A stretch of 64,000 bases of DNA, from the NCBI GenBank assembly GCA_028751875.1, contig CM054140.1, positions 49,840,671-49,904,670 on the forward strand. The letters are read 5' to 3'. The notes beneath the pieces are model-generated. The model saw nothing but the letters and a program-made list of their open reading frames with translations, did not search any database and was not told where the DNA came from. Shown piece by piece: positions 13,372 to 24,900 of the stretch; the first letter of the stretch is position 1; the number at the start of each line of letters is the position of its first letter. Origin of the DNA: Rapana venosa. Its lineage: Eukaryota; Mollusca; Gastropoda; Neogastropoda; Muricidae. Made by a program: the position numbers and the translations under genes.

Positions 13372-15523
13372 ACCAGAGACAACGTGCGTGTCGCGCTCAC
13401 TCGCTTGCCTCTTACAAACTGCCTCTCTCTTTATAGTGCAGTTTTGGGTGAAAAAGATGATGGTGCTTTCTGATTACCAAATTTTGTTTTAGTTTGTGTG
13501 GACTTGTTTTTCTTCAAATATCCAAAAAGAGGAAGAAACCATCTTTTACATTGATAAGTTTACGACCTGAAATAACGCGCAATTTTGGAAAAAATCTGTA
13601 TTACTGCATTTTACATTTCATATCTGCTGTTTGAAGATAGAACATAAAGATGTACCAGATTAAAGTTGTTGTTTTTTTCATAATGGATATCATTATCACG
13701 ATATGATGAACAATTTCTGTGGGAGCCCATTTCTGTTTGCTTTGAACGGACAACATCCCATGACATAGTTGCTGCTCACTACAGCTGTCAGCTATTGAAA
13801 AAAGAACGTTCAAATAGAAACTTGTGGAAAATCAATGTTCATATTCATCATCTTGCCAAATTTAGTTTCTAGTGAGAGTATGATTTGTGAAAAGAAAAAC
13901 AGTGTTGTTGTTACTCGCACACACTGACTGATAACATGCCATTGAATGGCAACAACATCCAAATGGTCAGAAAAGCTCAAAGATGGAAACTTAACAAGGT
14001 GATGGGAATGTGTGTGTGTGTGTTATTTACTTTATTCTTTTATTTCGAGGATTATGGAATAAGCATTCATGTGCTTTATTACATCCAGGCCCTGTGTGTA
14101 TGCAGTTTTGTCAATTTTGTCATCCGTTCCCACCGGCACACAATGGCCTCTTCTTCCGAAAAACGGAACAGGTTTTAACTTGTGCGCAAGATGTTCTGCG
14201 TGCGTTCGCACTTGGGACCTTGGTCTCATCCAAAGGACTTGTGGGGATGGAATGGGCACTGAATGGGCACTTCCAGGAGACAATATCCCCCTTGAACGGG
14301 ATTCGAACCCGGGTCAGCGGATTACGAGCGCAGTGTGCAAAGCTCTAACCAAATGGGCTATCCTGTCCCGTCCTTTTGTGTGTGCGTGTATATGTGCGTG
14401 TGTGCGTGCATGTGTGTGTGTGTGAGTCTACCATAGCGCACCAGCAGCTGGCTAGCTGGAGGCTGTCATTTGCAGATCACCCAGGACCTCAAAGCGGAGC
14501 GCAAGCTGGCCTTCCGGGGGATGCTGCTGTCCACTCTGGGCAGCATCGGTGTCCTGCCCATAGAGAAACGCGACAATTTCCTGGCCAACTACACCCTGTG
14601 TCCCCCGCCCCTCTTCATCCCCATCATCACCCTTGTGCAGGTACGGCCTCTTCTGTGGCAGTCATTCTGGGGCAGTTGGAATTTACCTTACGGGGATGGC
14701 ACAGGATAGCTCAGTGGTCAGAGCGCTCCCTCTCCCCAAGCTAAGGTTAAGCAGCGGTGAGCTGGGTTGCTTCCTGGATGGGTGACTGTTCACGCGCCTA
14801 AGCTTCAGTACAGTCCCCCAGATTACCCAGCTGTAAATGGGTACCTGCTCTCTTTAGGGTCAGGGAAGGTAAAGCAGCGAGGGAGAAGAGATGGCCCCTA
14901 GAGAAGCTGAGGTCTCTAACGCCTTGCTCACCAACGACCTTATGGGTTATGGGAACACCTTTACCTTCGTTCACCATTTATATATATTCTGACTTAGATC
15001 AGAAAACAGACCCAGACAAAAACGGAACTTGTGTCTGTACAGAGGACAGATGCAGATTTTTTCCCCGTTCCTTGGCTAGACCTCCGAGGTTCACCAGTGG
15101 TGAGATTTTACGTATGCAACCATTTTTGCCGACCATGAAGGTAGCTGCATTCCGACTTTGGGGATGTGTGGTCGGTATGTTTGTGTTTCTTTAATCCGCT
15201 GAACGCTGACATGAATTACAGAATCTTTAATGGTGCATGTTTGATATTCTGCATGTTAAGGGAGTTTAAGGCACTGGCAGGTCTGCATTTGAAGTTGGAC
15301 CTGGGAGATCGTAAAGAAAACCAAACCCACCCTTATTTCACCAGAAGCTGCTGAGATTCGAACCCACGACTTCTATGGACCCATGGGATTGAAGTGGAAC
15401 GGTTTTAACCACTCTCTTATGGTGTCTGTATTTTAGCTTACTAACAATACCTACTACAGTTTCCTGTAGAATAAACGTGAATATTGACTATCCCTCTGTA
15501 ACGAGAGAGAGAGAGAGAGGGGG

Positions 15524-15572
<49 letters not shown>

Positions 15573-17916
15573 GCAGACAGACAGACAGAGACAGACAGGC
15601 AGGCAGACAGAGACAGACAGGCAGACAGACAGACCGACAGACAGACAGGCAGGCAGGCAGGCAGCAGACAGAGACAGGCAGGCAGCAGACAGACAGACAG
15701 ACAGAGACAGGCAGACAGACACAGACAGACAGACAGAGACAGGCAGACAGACCAGACGACAGACAGAGACAGGCAGACAGACACAGACAGACAGAGACAG
15801 GCAGACAGACAGAGACAGACAGACAGACAGAGACAGACAGACAGAGACAGACAGGCAGACAAACAGACAGAGACAGACAGACAGGCGGACAGACGGACCG
15901 ACCGACATGGACAGAGCAGAAGGGTGTCTTCACTGGCCTAGGGCTGGGTTCACTGGGGGTGTGGTGGCAGGTGATCATCTTTGCCGTGTACGTGGTGGAG
16001 CTGGAGGAGATGGGGGTGGAGGTGACGGCCAACTCGGGGTACCCCGCCCACAGCCCCCTCCCCTACTCCCCCCGCAGGCGGTGGCAGGCCTGGCGATTCC
16101 TCACCTACATGTTCATACACGACGGGTGAGAGGGCTTGGCAAGGGTTTGGTTTGTCCTTCTTTTGATTTCTGTCTGTCTTCCGCTCTCTCTATCCATCTT
16201 TGACTCTACCCCTGTCTGTCTCTGTTTCTCTCTTTCTCTCTCTTTTTCTTTCTCTCTCTCTCTCACTCTCTCTCTCTCTCTCTCTCTTTACGAATATTGA
16301 ATAATAACTCTTTTAACTTGTTGATTAAGATATTTGATGCACAAATACAACCCACTGTGTTATATGGTGCAGAAATTTTGGAGCTTGGATGCAGCTGTAA
16401 CACATTGTGAATCAGTGCACCTCTTTGCTTTAAAGCAGTTTTTAGGCTTAGATAGACGTACACCTAATGATCTTGTTTATAGTGAAACTAATAGATGTCC
16501 TCTCTCTATTAATGCTGCTGTAAGATGCGTTAGATATTGGATTAAGATTCTACATATGGATGAGAGCAGGCTACCTTTTAAATCCTACAAGATGCTTTAT
16601 GATCTAGATGTCAAAGGGAAAAACAACTGGGCAACACAAATACGTACCTGTTTGTGTGAACTCGGGTTTGGATTTGTTTGGCTCAATCAAGGAGTCAAAA
16701 ATTGTAGAGAGTTTATTAACGCTTTCAGACTGATTGATTGATTGGTTGATTGATTGACTGCCGATGGCAAAAATGGAGTGATCATATACAAAGCAGTGAA
16801 AGATTTTAAATGTACAGACAATTTATAAGTTTGCATGATGTCAAAGCTTATCTAAAACTTGATATGGATATACATTTGAAAAGAATTATGTCAAAGTTTA
16901 GACTTGGTGTATCAGATATAAATGTTCATAAATTCAGATACAGAGAACATGATATTGATGATCTTCGGCTGCTATGCCCATTATGTAAGCAAGCTCCGGA
17001 GGATAAAGTACATTTTGTGTTGTGCTGTTCTGTATTAGAGGATGTTAGGCAGAATTACATCCCTGTTAAATATAGTAGACAGCCTAATTTATTTAGACTG
17101 TTTACTCCTGGCATCATGTCATCCTGAGGTTGTGCACAGCCTCACTTTATATTTGTGTAAAGCTTTCAGAATAAGAGATATTGTTATCCTAAGTCATATT
17201 TTTGTAGCTGACTTTTTGTTATACAGTAACATGTTGTCGTTACCCCACCAAAATACTAAGCAGTTCGGCAACCCCCTTCACATATGGGCCAATGGTCTTT
17301 TTGTGAATAAATCTTTCGAGTTTGAGTTCGAGTTCTCTCTCTCTTTGTGTCTTTCTCTGTCACTTTCTATGTCTGTCTCTGTCTCCGTCTGTCTGTCTGT
17401 CTCTCTGTAAGTCTGCCTGTCTGTCTGTCTGTATCTCTCTCTCTCTCCCTCTCTCTCTCCCTAGTAGTCTTTTGTTTTGTTCTGTGTGTGGGTTTCTTTC
17501 CTTTTATTAAGGATAATTAGTAAGCGCTCATGTGCCTTTTTTACATTCAGTCCCTGCATGTATGTGGTTTTGTCAGTTTTGTCATCTGTTACCAATGGCC
17601 TACTCTTCTGAATGAAAAGGAACGCAGAACATGTTTCAACGTGTACGCAACATGTTCTGCATGCATTAGCACACAGGAACTGGGTTTGTAGTGTGTGGGT
17701 GTAGCACAGGTATGCTCTCAGGTTTGTCTATGTGCATCATGCATGTGTATGTGTGTGTATGTGTGTGTGTGTTGTCAGGTACTTGCACATATTGTTCAAC
17801 GTGATCTTTCAGCTGTTGTTTGGATTTCCTCTGGAGATGGTGCACAGCTGGTGGAGAACTGCCATCATCTACCTCACCGGAGTGGCTGCTGGTGGGTACC
17901 TCCACACTGCCACTGC

Positions 17917-17960
<44 letters not shown>

Positions 17961-20515
17961 ACCACCTGTCCTCTTCTGTGGAATGGGATCCATCCAATCC
18001 ATCCACATCAAATTCATATTGAATGTCGTTTCTTTAATATCCATGGTTTGATTCAGTTTTTTCTCTGTTATTTTGGGTGGCGGGATAGCTCAGTGGTCGG
18101 AGCACTCGCTTTCCCCCAGCCAAGTTAAGCAGCGTCGAGCGTGGTTACCAGTTGGATGGGTGACCATTTGCGTGCCTTGGCTTCAGTACAGTCCCCCAGT
18201 TCACCCAGCTGTAAATGGGTACCTGCCCTCTTTTTGGTCAGGGAAGGTAAAGCAGCGAGGGAGAGGAGATGGGCGCCGCCCTCAATATGCTGGCCCATAG
18301 AGAAGTGAGGTCTCTGACGCCTCGCTCCCCTATGACCTTATAGGTTATGGGACTCCTTTACCTTTACCTTTATTTTGGGTGGTTGTTTTTTTTTGTTTTT
18401 ATCAAATCAGAATTGTAATGTACCTGATGAACGCTATTTTCCGAGTGGTTAAGACTTTTTGGCTTCAAATCTCGTTGGTCGAATGAAGTCGTGGGTTTGA
18501 ATCTTGGCATCGTCTGGTGACTGAAGTGTGGGGATTTTTATGATCTCCCCTGTCAACTGTAAGTGCAGACCTGCCAGTACCTTAATTTCCTTTGCGTATA
18601 TATACACCTGCAGAAGATGAAATTTGCACGCTAGATATCCCGTAATTCATGTCAGTGGGTTATGGAAACATGAACATACCCAGCATACATCCCCAAAGTG
18701 GGAATGCCGCTACCTGCATGGTGCCGGTGGGCTAAAACAGTCACACACGAAATCTCACTATAGCTGAGGACCCCCACAATATATCTATATATATCTATAT
18801 CTATATCTCTCCCTCTCTCTCTCTCTCTATATATATATATCTATATATATCCATGGTTTCATTCGGGTTGTTTTTATTGGGTTTTCTTCTTAAACTAGAT
18901 TGAAGTTGTTGTCAGGTCGGTCATGTCACTTCACTTAGCTGGGTGAATTCATTGTCCATGACTGTTTCTGTAGCCTGGCAGATGGCCATATTGCAGCTAA
19001 ATGCATACCATTTCCATCCTTTATTATGTGTTTATTATAAGAATTCTTCTGCTAATTCTGTTGATAGGCCATACAGCTGTATGTCCATGCCTCCTTTGTT
19101 AATCGGCAGTCTTGGATAAAATATCTTTTTCTTAATTTATCTTTATTCATTTTTTATTTCACTCTTTTATTTCGAGGATAATGGAATAAATACTCAAGTG
19201 GTTTCTTTTTTTTTTAACATCCAGTCCCCATGTGCGTGCAGTTTTATCACTTTGTCATCCCGTTCCCACTGATACTCTATGGGCTACTTTTTAGAACAGT
19301 AGAACCGGTTTTAACGTGCGTGCAAGATGTCAGATGGCGTGTGTGTGTGCTGCAGGTTCTTTGGCCCATTCAGTGATCGACCCGCAGGTGGGACTGGTGG
19401 GGGCCAGTGGGGGAGTGTACGCCATCCTGGGGGCCCACCTGGCTGCTGTGGTCACTGTAAGATAGCTGCACTTTCCCCATGGAGATGATAATGACAATAA
19501 TAATAACAATAATAATAAATGGAATTTATATAGCGCTATATCTTGCAAAAACAAATCGAAGCGCTTCCATTCAACCACTCCTACACATGCACCCAACAAT
19601 GATTAACAGTTTTTTTAACAAATTCAAATGTACATACACACACACATGCGCGTGCATGCACGCACACATGCACGCGTGCACACACACACACACACATAGA
19701 GGCTGTACACTTCAGCAGGGTGATGGGAATTTTGGCTGTTGAATGAAGGGAAATATATAAGATGAAACCAGAGGGGAAAGTCTTAGGTTTGAAATAGGTA
19801 TGTCTTGAGGCTGGATTTAAATATGTCATAAGTAGGCTTTTTGTGAAGGGACAAAGAGAGGTCATTCCAGATTGATGGACCAGAAACAGAGAAAGAGTGA
19901 TGGCAAACTGTGGACTGGTTGAATCTAGGTATTTGTAAGCACAGGGTATCTGCAGCAGAGCTGAGGGAGCGAGAGGGGGCCTGTCAGTAGAAATAGTATC
20001 CTCACCTTCTGGAAATTCTGTGCTAGGAATTTCCTCTTTTTTATCCTCTCTCTTTGATTCTGCCTTCTTCCTTTTCTTCCTGCCACCACCTTCTCGTCTA
20101 TTTTCTGCCTTCTTGGTCCATTCTCCTGCCTTTTTTTTCAGAAAGACTTAATACAATTATCTCCCATGCCGAAGCCGGATGTGCTGGGCCTTACTTGTCC
20201 GGTGCTTAATGGCAGCACAATGCAGTTTTGCTCATATAACTGACAATAATAGTCGTTGTCTGAGCGTTTGACAAAGAAGAAAGCCACAGAGAGAGAACAA
20301 ATGAGTCATCAGTCTTCGATATGCAGGGAGCTTTGGAGATTTTTAGGCCAAGCTTACTAGTCTAACAAGGTGTTCCTGTAAACATTTACATACATCAAAC
20401 AATCAGTAAGGGAGGAGGAGGAGAGGCAGACTGAAAGAGAGGGAGGGAGGGAGGGAACGAGGAGTGTGTAGAAAAAAGAGTTAAAGAGAAAGTGAGTGAG
20501 TGAGTGAGTGAGAGA

Positions 20516-20593
<78 letters not shown>

Positions 20594-21896
20594 CGTACTA
20601 TTATTTAAGCTGCTGATTCCAAGAAGGATTGTAATGGTTATGCATAGAAATAGTATTACTACTGGCACTAAGGATTTTTAGAGGCTGACTTATCTAAAAA
20701 AAAGTATCTAGACTTTGACTGTCTGCTTAGCTATTCAAATATGTTATCAATTTTTCAGCTTTGCCTTGGAAAGTGGAAGGGAAGGGGAAAGGCATAAGCA
20801 AAGACACTTATAAGCAAAGGAAACACTGACAAACAGATAGCAGAAATCAGTATGGCAAAAATCAGTATGGCAATGTACACTCTCTTTACATACATGCAAG
20901 CTGACCAAAGAGTGAATAAAACAACAATGCGAAAAAAGTTAGATTATTAATGTCAACTGTTGATTATGTTGCTATTATTGTCAACAGATTAAAACCATAT
21001 CAATATGTAACAATGTTTCATAGTAAAATTACATAACATCACAGGAAGTGTTTAATACAACAGAGATAAGTTTCGCATTTTAATTAAGTTTTTATCTATA
21101 TTGTATGTTCCTTAAAAGACTACATTTGATAGCCTTTGGATAATACTGAAAATATTGCCACTGAAATTTAAGCTTATTACATTTAACAGTATAACATAAT
21201 GGAATTCATTCCAATTTCTTTTTTACAAAGACTACATTGACATTTGTTTCTTGGTGTATTGCATTCATTCAATCTTACTGAATGGCAGATTTGTGGTGAA
21301 ACAGTCTGAAATTGATGAAGAAGAAGAAAGGTGGCAAGGCGGTTAGGACGTTCATCTGTCAAACAAGTAAACCTTGAGGTTCTGGGTTCCATTCCCAGCC
21401 TTGCTTTTCTGTCTTCCCAGTTTGATGAGAAAATGGAACTGAATGTCAAAATCCTTCAGATGAGACTATAAACTGAAGCCCCTTGTGTGAATGTACATAG
21501 AACATCTTGCACACACTTTAAAAAACTTGTTCTGCCTTTTGGAAGAGTAGGCCATTTTATGCCAGCAGGAGCAGAAGACAAAATTCCAAAAACGCATGCA
21601 CACATGTGTTGTGTTTAGACATCATCCCTAAAGTGGGGGGGGGGGGGGGGTACAGTCGCATGCGCAAAAATCTCACCTTTGGTGAACCTTGGAACTCTAG
21701 CCAAGTAGCAAGAAAAAACAAAAGAATATGACAAAGAAGCAACGAGCATGAATGCTGCCATGTGCAGAACTGGAAGGAGATGAACTACAGACTGTGTGAC
21801 ATGGAGGAGTTTGATTCCAAGCCCTGCTGCGCCATCTCCAGGGTTTTCCTCAGCGCTCACGCAAGGCTGGTCCTGATTGTGCTGCTAGGTAAGCTG

Positions 21897-21928
<32 letters not shown>

Positions 21929-24900
21929 GACGCATTGCCTGTTCTCTTTCATAGCGCTAAGAGGTCCAGCATGGTAAAGATGTCTGTCATCGCATCGTTG
22001 TTGTTTTTCTGCCAGTGCCCTTCCCCTCTCCTAGCAAAGGGATTCTGGCTGAACAAACAGCAGTGGAGTGGAGAGATTTCACTGAGAGTGTACTGCCCTG
22101 TGTGTTGCCTTTGCTGCTGCACGTTGCCCGGCTTAATACTGTAGAGGGGTAGCCAGAAGATGCACTCATCCCATGTGGGAATCACTGTGAGATTGAAAGT
22201 ACACACTGGATGAACAGTTTGTGAGTCCGACTCATTTCAAATACCTTGCCAAATAGGCAGCCACACTCCCAACTTCTGATGATTTTTTTTCTGCCTTAAA
22301 GGAGAGTGCATTTTGTGATAGTAAGAGCTGATCATGGCTGAAGAGACTCTTGTTACAACATAACCAACATGTTAGTGTAGGCCTTGGCTCTTAGCTGACA
22401 TCAACAACTGACACAGCTTTTGCTCTGGACCAAGCCCTCTGTGATCAAGACACACGTATTCTGACTTCACAGAGCTCTTCATTGCGAAGGAAAGTATCAG
22501 ATTGTGTGAGTGTGTGTGTGTGTTTATTTATTTATTTTATTTCGAGGATTTATTTCTATTTATTTATTTTATTCTTTTATATCAAGGATAATGGAATAAG
22601 CTTTTATGTGCTTTTTTACATCCAGTCCCTGTGTGTATGCGGTTTTTGTAAATTCTGTCATCTATTCATCTGTTCACAATGGCCTACTCTTACAAAAAGC
22701 AGAACAGGATTTAACGTGTGCACAAGATGTTCTGCGTGCGTTCACACACGGGGCTTCGGTTTATAGTCTCATCTGAAAGACTTTTGGGGAAAGTGGAGTC
22801 TGCACTGATGTTAACTCCAGGGGAAAATAACCCCTTGAATGGGAATGGAACCCGGGTCGTCAGATTGCGAGCGCAATATTCTGACCACTAGGCTACCCCA
22901 TCCCGATTGTGTGAGTATGTGTGTTTATTTATTTATTATTTTATTTCGAGGATAATGGAAGAAGCACTTGAGTGCTTTTTTACACCCAGTCCCCATGTGT
23001 ATGCAGTTTTGTAGTACTCTTTATAGTTCAGTGGTTGAGGACTCTGTCGTTGTTGTTGTTGTTGCAGTGGTTCCTGACACAGCACTGGCTATTGTTGTTG
23101 TTGTTGCAGTGGTTCCTGACACAGCACTGGCTATTGTTGTTGTTGTTGTTCCAGTGGTTCCTGACACAGCACTGGCTATTGTTGTTGTTGTTGTTGTTGC
23201 AGTGGTTCCTGACACAGCACTGGCTATTGTTGTTGTTGTTGTTGTTGCAGTGGTTCCTGACACAGCACTGGCTATTGTTGTTGTTGTTGTTGTTGCAGTG
23301 GTTCCTGACACAGCACTGGCTATAGTGCGCCGGGCTGCCTTTGACGAGGATCTTCGAGTGGGGGTGTCTGCTCACGTGGGAGGATTTCTTTCTGGTGTGA
23401 CCTTTTTCTTTTTTAATACAGTTGTATGGGTGTGGTTTGTTTGATTGGATTGCAGTCAAGATTTTCAATTTTTAGTTTATGTTGTTTTAGTTCATTATAT
23501 TTTATTTTGTTTTGTCTTGTTTTACTTTGTTTATTTCAAAATTTATTGCAATTTTCGGTAAGAAGGGGATAGAATGAACGGAAAATGAGACATACAGATA
23601 TATTTTTTGTCTGAATAAGAGATTTTTCTGTTGAATTTTTGTTATCTGAATTTTTGTTTTCTTTTTAATGTACCTTCAGCATTTAAAAAAAAAATTATCT
23701 ACCAAAAGCTGGCTTTAATCTTCTTTTTAATGTTAAAGCAGTTGCTATTTTGTAACATATGACATTGGGTGTTTGTCCTTTCTGTTGTGTGTGTATGTTC
23801 ATGTGTGTATGTATTTTATTCATGTACATTTGTGCCTGTTTGCCTATGCATGTTGCCATACACAGTCATGTGCTCACTCCAGCCAATTCTTTCCCTTCAT
23901 TTATGATCACTGGTGATTGATAGATAGTTTTTTTGAAACTGTTCTAGATGTATTTAAAATGGTACAATATTTTGAAAGTTGAGGGGGGAGGGGAGGGGGG
24001 AGGCTGAGCATATTGACAAGTTACGTGTGAACTTTCGCTCATAGGTATACATATAAAGCATTTTAGCATTGTTGCTTGTTTGTTGTTGTTTATTTGATTT
24101 TTAAATGTAAGAACCTCAAAAAGTGTGGATGATCAAGCAAAGGCAGTTTTTGTTTCTGTTTGTTTTAGATTATGCATGTGTTTTAAATAATTCATGTTAA
24201 CTTGTTTAAATTCACTGGTACATGATTCCAAAATGACTGTTTCTGTTTGTTTTAGGTTATGCATGTGTTTTAAATAATTCATGTTAACTTGTTTAAATTC
24301 ACTGGTACATGATTCCAAAATGACTAAATTCCCATCCATAAGGTTGCTAATGCTATCATCAGACTGAGGACCATGTGGTGTGTTGATCAGGAAACTGAGG
24401 TGGATCGGTGGTCTAGAGTTAACGCCCCTGCCTACAAAGCGAAAAGTCTGGGTCGGAAGTGTGTGGTGGTTTGGACCTGAAACTTTTTCCCCATCCATTA
24501 GACCATGAGTGGTGGCCTGAGTGCTAGTCTTTGGATGAGATGATAAACCGAGGTCCCGCGTGTTACACAAAATTATTTAGCGTGCGTAAAAGAACCCACG
24601 GCAACAAGAGAGTTGTCCCTGGCAAAATTCTGTAGAAAAAAGCCACTCTGATAGAGAAACAAAAAGAAGAAAAAAAAGGGTGGCGCTGCTCTTGTGGCAA
24701 CACGCTCTCCGCAGGAAGAGCAGCCCGAATTTCACGCAGAGAAATCTGTGTGACTTAAAGTGGTATAAATAAATAAAATAAATATAAACAAATAAAATAA
24801 ATATAAATAAGTAAATAAAATGACTGACCTTCTTTCTGCGTCTGCACAGGTCTGTTTCTGGGAATTCCAGTCTTGAAGAACATCAACAAACACGCCTGGG

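Noticed and set aside
22968..23444. 158-codon frame as an independent gene
   Set aside because: It is the repeated acceptor array plus rhomboid exon 9 read through from an upstream SINE. The conserved part belongs to the rhomboid gene.
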